This document shows positions 45,772-55,158 of a stretch of DNA of 64,000 nt, piece by piece. Both the position numbers and the translations under genes were made by a program. The DNA is from Croceicoccus bisphenolivorans. Lineage in GTDB: Bacteria; Pseudomonadota; Alphaproteobacteria; Sphingomonadales; Sphingomonadaceae. Under the pieces are notes generated by a model, which did not search any database, was not told the DNA's origin, and saw nothing but the letters and a program-made list of their open reading frames with translations. Position 1 is the stretch's first letter. Every line of letters starts with the position of its first letter. The DNA lies in contig NZ_LRSE01000002.1 of NCBI RefSeq assembly GCF_001634625.1, forward strand, positions 186,001-250,000, in the 5' to 3' direction.

Positions 45772-47033
45772 GCCCGCTCGCTTTGTTCAGGGCTTTCATC
45801 CGTGTCTGGTGTCGGCAGGTCGGCGTCTTGCCCGATTTCGTCGTCCGCGCTCGCGTCCGGCCCGTTTTCTTCGCTGATGCGCGTCATCTTCAGCCTGCCG
45901 TTCTCGACGCCGAAGCCCAGCTTGCCCTCTACAAGGTCCAGCGCGTCGCGCCCGAAAATCTCGTACCGCCACCCTTCGAGCAGTGGAATTTCGCGGCGAA
46001 CGCCCGCGGCAAGCTGTTCGAGATCGTCCGATCGGGCAAGAAGCCGTGCGGCGACGTCAATCTCCCGCGCGCGGATCTTGAGCAGGAGCTTCAGCAGGTC
46101 GGCGACAAGCGCACCTTCCTTGCCCAGCGGCGCGCCGCGCTTCCTTTCGGGCATTTCGTCACCCGGCAGGGGTTCCGCGCCGTCGACGACCTTCATCAGG
46201 CGCTTGCCGATGTCGTTGTCCTTCCACCCGTTCGACAGGCCGCGAACCTTGGCAAGGTCGGCCTGTTTCTTGGGCGGGTGGCTGGCGATATCGGCCAGCG
46301 TTTCATCGCGCATGATGCGGCCGCGCGGGATATCCTTGTCCTGCGCCTCACGCTCCCGCCATGCGGCCAGCGCCTTCAACCGGCCCAGCACTTGCGGATT
46401 GCGGCCGGGGGCACGGATGCGGTGCCACAAGGTGCCCGGGTCTTGCGCATAGTGTTCCGGATCGGCCAGCCGCTCCATTTCCTGGTTCAGCCATACGCCG
46501 CGATCGGTCTTGATCAGCTTTTTCAGGATGCGCGGGAAAATCTTTGCCAGGTAAGTGACGTCGCCGACCGCGTATTCCAGCTGCCGGTCCGTCAGCGGGC
46601 GGCGCGACCAGTCGGTAAAGCGCGCACCCTTGTCGATCGGGGTGCCCAGCCATGTTTCGACAAGGTTGGAATAGCCGATCTGTTCGGACTGACTGATCGC
46701 CATCATCGCGATCTGCGTATCGAAGATCGGGTGCGGGGTGCGACCGGTGAGGTTGTAGATGATCTCCACGTCCTGCCCGCCGGCGTGGAAGACCTTCAGC
46801 ACGTCCTCGTTATCGGTAAGGAGGTCGAGCAGCGGTTTCAGGTCTATGCCATCGGCCAGCGGATCGATCGCGGCAGCCTCCTTCCCGTCCGATATCTGCA
46901 CGAGGCAGAGCAGCGGCCAGTAAGTCGATTCGCGCATGAATTCGGTATCGACGGCGACGAAGTCGGCACTGGCAAAGCGTTCGCACAGTGCGGCAAGTTC
47001 ATCGGTCGAGGTAATCAGATCATGTATTTTCAT
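45768..47033 (-). CDS. rnd: Ribonuclease D
   Basis: A 421-residue exonuclease trimming tRNA 3' ends. The DEDD-type domain has D29/E31 in VAVDTEF, later LKVFHAGGQDVEII, FDTQIAMM and the final YAVGDVTYL with the catalytic tyrosine; an HRDC domain (about 205-290) follows. A longer-than-usual acidic C terminus ends in ...TPDTDESPEQSERA. It is the first gene of an rnd-oxyR pair joined by ATGA. The 300-base gap upstream holds the repeat pair. Confidence 0.95.
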   Translation of the reverse strand: MKIHDLITSTDELAALCERFASADFVAVDTEFMRESTYWPLLCLVQISDGKEAAAIDPLADGIDLKPLLDLLTDNEDVLKVFHAGGQDVEIIYNLTGRTPHPIFDTQIAMMAISQSEQIGYSNLVETWLGTPIDKGARFTDWSRRPLTDRQLEYAVGDVTYLAKIFPRILKKLIKTDRGVWLNQEMERLADPEHYAQDPGTLWHRIRAPGRNPQVLGRLKALAAWREREAQDKDIPRGRIMRDETLADIASHPPKKQADLAKVRGLSNGWKDNDIGKRLMKVVDGAEPLPGDEMPERKRGAPLGKEGALVADLLKLLLKIRAREIDVAARLLARSDDLEQLAAGVRREIPLLEGWRYEIFGRDALDLVEGKLGFGVENGRLKMTRISEENGPDASADDEIGQDADLPTPDTDESPEQSERA

Positions 47034-47111
47034 CGATTGCGCGCATTAAAGCCTCGCGCCGCCGCATTCAACGCTCGTTAAAGGGCCATGCCCCGATTTG
47101 CGTGATGTTGT

Positions 47112-47208
47112 CCCTCAGACGCCGGGCGGGGCGCATCCGCACCCCTTGGCTACCTCGCATAAGCTCGGGCGCGCATTCGCGCTTGCCGGCGTCGCCTTCG
47201 GCGCCCGG
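47112..47208 (-). repeat. Dispersed intergenic repeat, inverted copy C
   Basis: The reverse complement of this stretch matches the repeat at 47241-47335, most closely at the end carrying the GGAT-loop hairpin (arms 47128-47134 and 47139-47145, identical in sequence to copy B) and CCCTCA...GCCGGGCGGG. The interior (47155-47208) is more diverged. With copy B it forms a large inverted pair around about 47208-47241 in the gap upstream of rnd. Confidence 0.78.
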
Positions 47209-47240
47209 AATAGGGCTTATACTGACAAAAAGTGCTGATT

Positions 47241-47335
47241 CGGGGCGCGAAGCGACTCCCGCAAGGCCGACCGGCCGCCGCCGCTTATGCGGCGAAGCCA
47301 AGGGGTGCGGATGCGCCCCGCCCGGCGCTTGAGGG
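47241..47335 (+). repeat. Dispersed intergenic repeat, copy B
   Basis: This is the closest relative of copy A (41105-41202), sharing CGACTCCCGCAAGGCCGACC, the GCCGC-TTAT-GCGGC hairpin and the ending GCCCGGCGCTTGAGGG. The GGAT-loop stem (47302-47308 with 47313-47319) differs from copy A at three positions, two of them by compensating double changes. Together with the inverted copy C it fills the gap between rnd and the hypothetical gene ending at 47345. Confidence 0.8.
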
Positions 47336-47344
47336 ACTGAAAGA

Positions 47345-48328
47345 TCAAGCAGATCGCCGGAAAAGCCGTCCGAACAGGCTTGTCGCCTTCGCCTCTTCCT
47401 CGACCGGCTCGCCGGTTTCATCGTTGGCGTTTTCCTGCAACTCGCGCACGAAGCGGTGGCGCAGTGAGCGGCCGGAGACATGGTCCGTTTCCGGCGTAAA
47501 CTGGTAGGAGCTGACCTGACGCACCTGAGCGACCGGAGCCGCCGGGGCCAGAGTGGCAAGCGAGGTGAACAGCGCTTCGTCCGTATCGCCCGATTCCGCC
47601 TGCGCGTCGGTCGCCTCGTCATATTCGGCGCGGCTCGTGACCGGCGCGTCGAAGTAGGGATAGTCGTCGTTGCTGCCGCACAGGATCGCCATCGGGCGGA
47701 TCAGGCCCTCTTCGGCAATTGCGCGCGCAATCGCACGGTGCAGCAGGACGGCGGCGCGCATCGCGCAAAGGCGTGGCGCGTCGTAGTCGGCCAGCTCGGT
47801 CAGCTCGCCCCGCTCCATATGCGGCAGGACGGAGTGATAGGCCCCGTAGAGCGCGTCGAGGCCGGTGACATTCACTTCGCGATCAAGATGTTCGTAGCCG
47901 CCCTGCCAGCGCGAACCGGCGCGGCCATAACCGGAATTGATCGTCGCGCGGTCGCTGGTGGAAAAGGCGTAGACGTCGTCGCAGTAATAGCTGGTTTCCA
48001 GCACGGGCCGCATCTTCATGTCGCTGTCGCTGACCCGCCCTGCCGCTGCCGGATCGGCGAAATCGATGCTGACCGCGCTGATCGGCTGGCCGTGAAGGTC
48101 CAGCGATTCGATGTTCCGGCCGATGCTGCCCCAGCCGGTCACTTTCACGCTGTCGGGGTCGACCGTCATGGCCAGCCTGGCAAAAGGACTGGCCGAGATA
48201 TCGTTCAGGCGGGCGTCGATCTCGGCAAGGGCAAGGTCCGGCTCGCCGTCGCGCAACATCCCCTCTACCCTGCCGCGAAAGGCGCGTTCCTGTTCTTCGC
48301 TGGAAAATAGCTGGCTGGCAAAGACCAT
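47345..48328 (-). CDS. Uncharacterised protein, second member of a paralogous pair
   Basis: A 327-residue protein I do not recognise. It is soluble by composition, with no signal peptide. Colinear matches to its neighbour include GWGSIGRNIESLDLHGQPIS (about 66-84), YEHLDREVNVTGLDALYGA (about 145-163), LCGSNDDYPYFDAPVTSRAEYDE (about 216-238) and a SGRSLRHRF near the C terminus. AAGGG precedes ATG 48328. It ends in a basic LFGRLFRRSA. Only 14 bases separate it from the upstream paralogue, so they are co-transcribed. Confidence 0.8.
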   Translation of the reverse strand: MVFASQLFSSEEQERAFRGRVEGMLRDGEPDLALAEIDARLNDISASPFARLAMTVDPDSVKVTGWGSIGRNIESLDLHGQPISAVSIDFADPAAAGRVSDSDMKMRPVLETSYYCDDVYAFSTSDRATINSGYGRAGSRWQGGYEHLDREVNVTGLDALYGAYHSVLPHMERGELTELADYDAPRLCAMRAAVLLHRAIARAIAEEGLIRPMAILCGSNDDYPYFDAPVTSRAEYDEATDAQAESGDTDEALFTSLATLAPAAPVAQVRQVSSYQFTPETDHVSGRSLRHRFVRELQENANDETGEPVEEEAKATSLFGRLFRRSA

Positions 48329-48342
48329 GCGGAACCCTTTTG

Positions 48343-49305
48343 TCAGGCGCTTCGCTTGAGAAGCTTGTTGATCAGACCGCCGAAACCGGACGGCGCGACA
48401 TCGTTGGCGACTTCCTGTTCGGCGACGGTTTCGCGCAAACGCTTGCGCAGTGACTTGCCGGAGACCTGGTCTTCGCCCGGAATGCTGGCGAAGGGATCGT
48501 AATCGTCGGGCATCGGCGCGGCGATCAGCGGCGCGAACATCTCGTCATAGCTGCCGCCGTCTTCCTCGCCCTCGTCGTCGAGGAATTCCTCGTATTCGAG
48601 GCGGGTGAGCACGGCAGCGTCGTAATAGGGGAAACTTTCATTGTTTCCGACAATCAGCGTGAAGGGGCGGGGCAACCCGCGCCCTTCGGCGGTGGCCTTG
48701 ATCGCCTGGTGCAGGCGCACGGCAACGAACGCCGATGCCAGCGCGGCGGCATCCTGTTCCATCGCGTCATCATGATCGTCGGCGCGGCAGGCCTTCTGGG
48801 CCAGCAGCACATCGCCATAGATGCCGCCAAGGCCGCGCACGGAAATCGTATTGTCGACATGTTCGAAATGGCCGGTCCACGGGCCGCCTTTGGGCGTATA
48901 GGAATCCAGCATCGCCTGCCGCGTGGCCCCGGTGAACTTGTAAAGACTGTCGGTGTAGAAAACCGTATCTAGATCGGGTTCGTAGAAATTGCCGTGCTTT
49001 TCCGAAAGGACGGGCATTTCGAAGGGCGCGGAGATGTCGATGCTGATCGCGGTGACCGGTTTGCCGGGCCGGTCCAGCTTGGCCATCTTCTCGCCCAGAT
49101 GCTCCCACCCGACGAGGCGGATCGCGCCGACCGGCACTTTCAGGCACATCCTGGCCAGTTCGTTGCCTTCGTCGGCAAGATCGCCAAGCTGGCTTTCCAG
49201 CAGTCCGGCCGCAACATCGGGCTGTCCGCGACGCAAAAGCGCCTCCACGTCGCCGAGGAAGGCGAAAAGCTCGTCCTCGTTGCCGAAGATGTTACTCGCG
49301 AACAT
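48343..49305 (-). CDS. Uncharacterised protein, first member of a paralogous pair
   Basis: A 320-residue protein with no recognised family. Conserved blocks shared with the downstream gene: GWEHLGEKMAKLDRPGKPVT (about 67-85), HFEHVDNTISVRGLGGIYGD, VGNNESFPYYDAAVLTRLEYEE (about 219-240) and SGKSLRKRLRE near residue 283. It also ends in basic residues (INKLLKRSA). GAGGAAC lies about 7 bases before ATG 49305. The pair looks like a tandem duplication that has diverged. It diverges from aspS. Confidence 0.8.
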   Translation of the reverse strand: MFASNIFGNEDELFAFLGDVEALLRRGQPDVAAGLLESQLGDLADEGNELARMCLKVPVGAIRLVGWEHLGEKMAKLDRPGKPVTAISIDISAPFEMPVLSEKHGNFYEPDLDTVFYTDSLYKFTGATRQAMLDSYTPKGGPWTGHFEHVDNTISVRGLGGIYGDVLLAQKACRADDHDDAMEQDAAALASAFVAVRLHQAIKATAEGRGLPRPFTLIVGNNESFPYYDAAVLTRLEYEEFLDDEGEEDGGSYDEMFAPLIAAPMPDDYDPFASIPGEDQVSGKSLRKRLRETVAEQEVANDVAPSGFGGLINKLLKRSA

Positions 49306-49497
49306 GCACAGTTCCTCGCAGTCAGAAAGTCTTGTCAGCTTTTCACGGTTCTAGCCTGTGGATGGTTAAGAAGAGTTTGAGGGGCGGCATTGAAATTAAT
49401 GGTTTGCGGATCGGTAACCCTTCGCCACTGGAAATCGCGGCGCGCTTGCCCTAGGGGCGGCGCAACCTTTGATTTCCCGTACCGAGCTTAAGGCACC

Positions 49498-51315
49498 ATG
49501 CATCCCTATCGCACTCATACCTGCGGCCAGCTGACCGCCGCCAACGTCGGCGAAGAAGTCCGTATTTCCGGCTGGGTCCACCGCAAGCGCGACCACGGCG
49601 GCGTCCTGTTCGTCGACCTTCGCGACCATTACGGCATGACCCAGATCGTCGCCGACGAAGACAGCCCCGCGCTGGAAGTGCTGGACCGGCTGCGCGTGGA
49701 ATCGGTTGTTACCATCGACGGCGTGGTCAAGGCGCGCACGCCATCGACGGTGAACGCCAACCTGTCGACCGGCGAGATCGAGGTCTTCGCCCGCGCGATC
49801 ACCGTGCAGAGCCGCGCCGACGAACTGCCGATGCCCGTCGCCGGAGAGCAGGAGTATCCCGAGGAAATCCGCCTCAAGCACCGCTTCCTCGACTTGCGCC
49901 GCGACAAGATGCACGCGAACATCGTGCTGCGTTCGAAAGTCATCAGCAGCCTGCGCCGCCGCATGACCGATCAGGGCTTCCTTGAATACCAGACCCCGAT
50001 CCTCACGGCATCCAGCCCCGAAGGCGCGCGCGACTTCCTCGTGCCCAGCCGCCTGCACGTGGGCAAGTTCTATGCGCTGCCGCAGGCGCCGCAGATGTTC
50101 AAGCAGATGCTGATGGTCAGCGGTTTCGACCGTTATTTCCAGATCGCACCCTGCTTCCGCGACGAGGATCTGCGTGCCGACCGCAGCCTCGAATTCTACC
50201 AGCTCGACTTCGAGATGAGCTACGTCACGCAGGAAGACGTGTTCCAGGCTCTGGAACCTGTTCTGGCCGGCGTGTTCGAGGAATTTGCGAACGGCTTCAG
50301 CGTTACGCCTTCGGGCAGCTTCCCGCGCATCCCTTATGCAGAGGCGATGCTGAAGTACGGCAGCGACAAGCCGGACTTGCGCAACCCGCTGATCATTTCC
50401 GACGTGTCCGGCCATTTCGAACAGTCGGGCTTCGGCTTGTTCGAGAAGATCGTCGGTTCGGGTGGCAAGGTCCGCGTGATCCCTGCGCCGAACACGGCGG
50501 ACAAGAGCCGCAAGTTCTTCGACGACATGAACAACTGGGCTCGCGGTGAAGGTTTCGCAGGGCTTGGCTACGTCACCCGCAAGGGCGGCGAGTTCGGCGG
50601 CCCGATCGCGAAGAACCACGGTCCGGAACGGATGGAAGAGCTTTATAACGAGCTTGGCCTTGGCCCCGATGACGGGTTGTTCTTTGCCGCCGGCAAGGAA
50701 AAGGACGCGGCGAAGCTGGCCGGTGCCGCCCGTACCCGCGTCGGTGAGGAATTGGACTTGATTGAGCAGGGCTGCTTTAAGTTCTGCTGGATCGTCGACT
50801 TCCCGATGTACGAGTACGACGAGGACCTGAAGAAGATCGACTTCAGCCACAACCCCTTCTCGATGCCGCAGGGCGAGATGGAAGCGCTGGAGAGCAAGGA
50901 CCCGCTCGACATCCTCGCGTGGCAGTACGACATCGTCTGCAACGGCTATGAACTGTCTTCGGGCGCGATCCGGAACCATCGTCCGGACATCATGTACAAG
51001 GCGTTCGAGATCGCCGGTTACTCGCAGGAGGAGGTCGACGCGAACTTCTCCGGCATGATCAACGCGTTCAAGTACGGCGCGCCGCCGCACGGCGGTTCGG
51101 CACCGGGCATTGACCGCATCGTCATGCTGCTGGCGGGCGAACAGGCGATCCGCGAAGTCATCGCCTTCCCGATGAACCAGCGCGGCGAGGACCTGATGAT
51201 GCAGGCCCCCACCGTGGTCAGCCCCAAGCAGCTGCGCGAACTGCACATCCGCACGATCGAGCCGCCCAAGGCGACCGAGGCCGAAAAGGCCCGCGTCGAC
51301 CAGATCGGCGACTGA
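49498..51315 (+). CDS. aspS: Aspartyl-tRNA synthetase
   Basis: A 605-residue class II synthetase of the bacterial type. The N-terminal anticodon-binding OB domain is visible in [25 protein letters not shown], motif 2 in [22 protein letters not shown], the bacterial GAD insertion in the middle, and motif 3 in [14 protein letters not shown]. Length is normal for this type. Whether it is discriminating or also charges tRNA-Asn cannot be decided here. The start is ATG 49498. Confidence 0.97.
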   Translation: MHPYRTHTCGQLTAANVGEEVRISGWVHRKRDHGGVLFVDLRDHYGMTQIVADEDSPALEVLDRLRVESVVTIDGVVKARTPSTVNANLSTGEIEVFARAITVQSRADELPMPVAGEQEYPEEIRLKHRFLDLRRDKMHANIVLRSKVISSLRRRMTDQGFLEYQTPILTASSPEGARDFLVPSRLHVGKFYALPQAPQMFKQMLMVSGFDRYFQIAPCFRDEDLRADRSLEFYQLDFEMSYVTQEDVFQALEPVLAGVFEEFANGFSVTPSGSFPRIPYAEAMLKYGSDKPDLRNPLIISDVSGHFEQSGFGLFEKIVGSGGKVRVIPAPNTADKSRKFFDDMNNWARGEGFAGLGYVTRKGGEFGGPIAKNHGPERMEELYNELGLGPDDGLFFAAGKEKDAAKLAGAARTRVGEELDLIEQGCFKFCWIVDFPMYEYDEDLKKIDFSHNPFSMPQGEMEALESKDPLDILAWQYDIVCNGYELSSGAIRNHRPDIMYKAFEIAGYSQEEVDANFSGMINAFKYGAPPHGGSAPGIDRIVMLLAGEQAIREVIAFPMNQRGEDLMMQAPTVVSPKQLRELHIRTIEPPKATEAEKARVDQIGD

Positions 51316-51329
51316 GCGGTAGCACGTTG

Positions 51330-52421
51330 ATGCAGGTCTTCGGGGGAATGGCCTTGCTGCGCGACTTTGTCGCAAGCCGCCGCGTGTTGCTGGCGCGGCT
51401 GGTCATCCTCCTGTGTCTTGTCCTTGCCGCGTGGTGGCAGTGGGACATCGCCGCGACCGATCGTACTCTGGCCGAAGAGCCGGCAAGCGCCGACTTTTCC
51501 GACATGCGGCTTTACGACGAAGTGGCCGGCAAGGTTGCTGCGGGTGAGGGTTACTACGCTGCGGCGACCGATTCGCATCGAAACCATGGCTATCCCACCA
51601 ATCCGTGGTTTACGGTCAGGCTGCCGATGCTTGCCTATATGACCGCGTGGCTTGGCGTGGACGTGCTAAGTCTCTTGGCCAAATCACTGGTTGTTGCAGG
51701 GATGGTCGCGTGGTGGATCGCGTTCCACCATGCCGGGGCCAGGGTTGTAGAGGTCCTGCTTGCAGGCATCGCAGCCTTTGCTGGAGGGGCGATCGTATTC
51801 TACATGCCCGGCCTTCTTCATGAATTCTGGGCCGGGCTGTTCGTCTCGCTGGCCTTTGCCTGTTACCGGCCTGGAAGATCGAACGCTGCGATCGCGTTTG
51901 CCCTTATGGCATGCGCCATTCGTGAGTTTTCTGTCCTCGTGATCGGGACCGGGTTCATGCTTGCCGTGCTCGACAACCGCAAAGGAGAGGCGGCGAAGTG
52001 GTTTGCCGCCGGTACGCTCGTCACCGTGTTCTACGCCGTACACGCCATTTATGTGATGGGAGCGCGCCTTCCCGGTGACCTTTCATCGCAGGGGTGGTCG
52101 GGCATGATCGGGGCGATGCAGGCCGTTTACATGGTCACATCGAACAGCATCTTTCTGCTTCCCGGTCTGGCCGTCGGCGGTGTGCTCGCCCTGATGGCGA
52201 TGGCCGGGTGGTTTGCTGTCGGAGCAAGGGCGTGGCTGGCGGTTCCCGTGCTCTTTGCGTGGTTGTTCGCGATCGCCGTGTTTTCGCGTCCGGAAAATCT
52301 CTACTGGTCGCAGTTCCTGCTGCCTTGGCTCCCTGTCGGACTGGTGCTGTTTCCGCGCTTGTGCATGGTGGCGTTGGGGCGCGGCGGATTGGATGGCGAA
52401 GCGGGCAAGCCGGTCGGATAA
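51330..52421 (+). CDS. Polytopic membrane protein of unknown function
   Basis: A protein of about 363 residues with roughly nine hydrophobic helices and a large loop after TM1 (about 40-90) containing acidic and aromatic residues (RLYDEVAGKVAAGEGYY). The topology, with a catalytic-type first loop, recalls GT-C-fold glycosyltransferases, but I see no motif that confirms this. ATG 51330 is used, with GTG/TTG and ATG 51348 alternatives and no strong ribosome site. It follows aspS by 14 bases, possibly co-transcribed. Confidence 0.65.
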   Translation: MQVFGGMALLRDFVASRRVLLARLVILLCLVLAAWWQWDIAATDRTLAEEPASADFSDMRLYDEVAGKVAAGEGYYAAATDSHRNHGYPTNPWFTVRLPMLAYMTAWLGVDVLSLLAKSLVVAGMVAWWIAFHHAGARVVEVLLAGIAAFAGGAIVFYMPGLLHEFWAGLFVSLAFACYRPGRSNAAIAFALMACAIREFSVLVIGTGFMLAVLDNRKGEAAKWFAAGTLVTVFYAVHAIYVMGARLPGDLSSQGWSGMIGAMQAVYMVTSNSIFLLPGLAVGGVLALMAMAGWFAVGARAWLAVPVLFAWLFAIAVFSRPENLYWSQFLLPWLPVGLVLFPRLCMVALGRGGLDGEAGKPVG

Positions 52422-52557
52422 GCCCGTAGAGGCCATGTGCCCGGCAAGCGAAAGGCGTGCGCGGTTGTGGGCAGTGGCTCATTCCCCTTGCAACACGCAA
52501 AACGCTTGATTAGGGCGGCAACGAGTTTTTGCACCGCTTTAAGCGAGAGGGTTATCA

Positions 52558-52794
52558 ATGAGCGATACCGAGGAACGCGTTAAGAAGATCGTCGTCGAGC
52601 ACCTGGGCGTCGAAGCCGACAAGGTGACGATGGACGCCAGCTTCATCGACGACCTGGGCGCAGACAGTCTCGACATCGTCGAGCTGGTCATGGCTTTCGA
52701 GGAAGAATTCGGGGTCGAGATCCCGGACGACGCCGCCGAAAAGATCACGACCGTCGGCGACGCCGTGAAGTACATTGAAGAGCACAAGGGCTAA
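52558..52794 (+). CDS. acpP: Acyl carrier protein
   Basis: A 78-residue acidic acyl carrier protein of type II fatty acid synthesis. The phosphopantetheine-attachment serine is S37 in GADSLDI. Length and composition are canonical. A GAGAGGG ribosome site precedes ATG 52558. fabF and mltG follow on the same strand; fabD and fabG are not adjacent upstream here. Confidence 0.98.
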   Translation: MSDTEERVKKIVVEHLGVEADKVTMDASFIDDLGADSLDIVELVMAFEEEFGVEIPDDAAEKITTVGDAVKYIEEHKG

Positions 52795-52918
52795 TAACCC
52801 TTAGGTTCTGCCCGCCGCTTACGCGGATCGGGCCTTCAACGACAGGCTCGGCCCGCTGGGCTGGGCCTGTTGCGTTTGTAGCGGATTTGCCGCGAAGCTG
52901 ATTACCGGAGAAGACTTG

Positions 52919-54178
52919 ATGCGCCGTGTTGTCGTAACCGGACTTGGGCTGGTCACCCCGCTGGGTGCCGATGTCGAGACAAGCTGGAGCAACCTGATCG
53001 CCGGAAAAAGCGGCGCGGGCCAGATCACCCGTTTCGACACGTCGGACCAGAAGTGCACGATCGCGTGCGAGGTGAAGCCCGCCGATCACGAATATGGTTT
53101 CGACCCTGACAAGCGCGTCGATTTCAAGATCCGCCGTCAGGTCGATCCGTTCATCGTCTACGGCATCGATGCCGCAGGGCAGGCGCTGGAAGACGCCGGC
53201 CTGACCGAGATGGACGACGACATGAAGCTGCGCGCCGGTTGTTCGATCGGTTCGGGCATCGGCGGTCTGCCGGGCATCGAAAGCGAATCGCTGGTCCTTG
53301 CCAGCAAGGGGCCGGGCCGCGTCAGCCCGCACTTCGTGCATGGCCGCCTCATCAACCTGATCTCCGGTCAGGTTTCCATCAAGTATGGCCTGATGGGTCC
53401 GAACCACGCGGTCGTCACCGCTTGCTCGACCGGCGCGCACTCGATCGGCGATGCCGCGCGCATGATCAAGGACGGCGACGCCGACATCATGCTGGCGGGC
53501 GGTGCGGAAAGCACGATCTGCCCGATCGGCATTGCCGGTTTCGCGCAGGCCAAGGCGCTCAACTGTTCGTCCAACGACGCGCCGGAAAAGGCCAGCCGCC
53601 CCTATGACAAGGGCCGCGACGGTTTCGTCATGGGCGAGGGTGCCGGCGTTGTGGTGCTGGAAGAATACGAACACGCCAAGGCGCGCGGCGCGAAGATCTA
53701 TGCCGAAGTCGTCGGCTATGGCCTGTCGGGCGATGCCTATCACGTGACTGCCCCGCACCCCGAAGGTAAGGGCGCGGAAAACGCGATGCGCATGGCGATG
53801 CGGAAGGCCGGCATGGAGCCGGGCGACATCGACTACGTCAACGCGCACGGCACCTCTACGATGGCCGATACGATCGAACTGGCCGCGGTAAAACGCGTGC
53901 TGGGCGACGATCTTGGCGGCGCTTCGATGAGCTCGACCAAGTCGGCTATCGGCCACCTGCTCGGCGGTGCCGGCGCGGTGGAAGCGATTTTCTGCATCCT
54001 CGCCATGCGCGACCAGATCGTGCCGCCAACGCTGAACCTCGACGATCCGGACGAGGGGACCGAAGGCGTCGATCTGGTGCCCAAGGTCTCGAAGAAGCGT
54101 GAGGTGAAGGCGGTGCTGAACAACTCGTTCGGGTTTGGCGGCACCAATGCCTCGCTGATCATGAAGGCAGTCGACTAA
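52919..54178 (+). CDS. fabF: 3-oxoacyl-ACP synthase II (KAS II)
   Basis: A 419-residue beta-ketoacyl-ACP synthase II, elongating acyl-ACP with malonyl-ACP. The catalytic triad is C169 in TACSTGAHS, H310 in NAHGTSTMAD and H346 in SAIGHLLGGAG. ATG 52919 follows GGAGAAG; a TTG at 52916 is less likely. It lies 124 bases after acpP and directly before mltG (5-base gap). Confidence 0.97.
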   Translation: MRRVVVTGLGLVTPLGADVETSWSNLIAGKSGAGQITRFDTSDQKCTIACEVKPADHEYGFDPDKRVDFKIRRQVDPFIVYGIDAAGQALEDAGLTEMDDDMKLRAGCSIGSGIGGLPGIESESLVLASKGPGRVSPHFVHGRLINLISGQVSIKYGLMGPNHAVVTACSTGAHSIGDAARMIKDGDADIMLAGGAESTICPIGIAGFAQAKALNCSSNDAPEKASRPYDKGRDGFVMGEGAGVVVLEEYEHAKARGAKIYAEVVGYGLSGDAYHVTAPHPEGKGAENAMRMAMRKAGMEPGDIDYVNAHGTSTMADTIELAAVKRVLGDDLGGASMSSTKSAIGHLLGGAGAVEAIFCILAMRDQIVPPTLNLDDPDEGTEGVDLVPKVSKKREVKAVLNNSFGFGGTNASLIMKAVD

Positions 54179-54183
54179 GCATC

Positions 54184-55158
54184 ATGAAACGCGGTGTTCT
54201 GGTCCTTCTTGCGGCGGCATGCATTGCCGTCGCGGGGGTCGGCGCATGGTTCGCCTCCGGCTGGTATGGCGGCGCGGCGGTCGACAAGGACACTGCGTTC
54301 ATCGTTCCTTCGGGCGCGACGCTGACTTCCGTGGCGGGCGAGCTTGAGGATCAGGGCCTGATCGGCTCTGCACAGGCGTTCCTGTTGCGCGCGAAGATCC
54401 TGGGCAGCGGTGATCCGGTGAAGGCGGGTGAATTCCTGCTGCCCGCAGGTTCCAGCCCCGCCACGATTCTCGATACCCTGCAGCATGGCGAAGTGATCCG
54501 CCGCATGGTGACTGTGCCGGAGGGAATGCCCTCTATCATGGTGCACGAACGGCTGATGGCCGAACCGCTGCTGACAGGCGAAGTGCCGGTGCCAGCCGAA
54601 GGCACGATCCTGCCCGACAGCTACGATTTCGAGCGGGGGGAGGCACGCACCGCCGTGCTTGGCCGGATGCAGCGGGCGATGAGCGATTTTCTCGCCGCAG
54701 AATGGCCGAAACGCGATGCAGGCATTCCGGTGAAGACCGTAAACGAGGCGCTGAGCCTTGCCGCCATTGTCGAAAAGGAAACCGGCGTGCCGGGCGAACG
54801 GCGCATGGTTGCCGGGCTCTATTCCAATCGTCTGAAGGTCGGCATGCGCCTGCAGGCGGACCCGACGATTATCTATCCGATCACGAAGGGCAAGCCGCTG
54901 GGCCGCCGCATCCGCCGGTCCGAAATCGACGCGGTGAACGGGTACAACACTTATTCCATGGACGGTCTGCCGCGCGGGCCAATCACCAATCCAGGGCGCG
55001 AATCGATCCTGGCCGTGCTGCATCCGGCGGACACGAAGGCTCTTTACATGGTTGCCGACGGATCGGGCGGGCATGCCTTTGCCGCATCGCTGTCGGCGCA
55101 TAACGACAATGTGGTGAAGTGGCGTGCGATCCGCCGCCAGCGGGGCGAGATCGACTAG
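54184..55158 (+). CDS. mltG: Endolytic transglycosylase MltG
   Basis: A 324-residue YceG-like protein: an N-terminal membrane anchor (about 5-25, VLLAAACIAVAGVGAWFASGW), a LysM-like region and the catalytic domain with the glutamate in LAAIVEKETGVPGER, followed by YSNRLKVGMRLQADPTIIYPI. It cuts nascent glycan strands, setting their length. It is commonly found after fabF in proteobacteria. Its TAG stop shares a CTAG (55155-55158) with the convergent DASS gene. Confidence 0.95.
   Translation: MKRGVLVLLAAACIAVAGVGAWFASGWYGGAAVDKDTAFIVPSGATLTSVAGELEDQGLIGSAQAFLLRAKILGSGDPVKAGEFLLPAGSSPATILDTLQHGEVIRRMVTVPEGMPSIMVHERLMAEPLLTGEVPVPAEGTILPDSYDFERGEARTAVLGRMQRAMSDFLAAEWPKRDAGIPVKTVNEALSLAAIVEKETGVPGERRMVAGLYSNRLKVGMRLQADPTIIYPITKGKPLGRRIRRSEIDAVNGYNTYSMDGLPRGPITNPGRESILAVLHPADTKALYMVADGSGGHAFAASLSAHNDNVVKWRAIRRQRGEID

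Noticed and set aside
49396-51375. Long antisense frame opposite aspS
   Set aside because: Same codon-bias shadow; aspS on the plus strand is certain.
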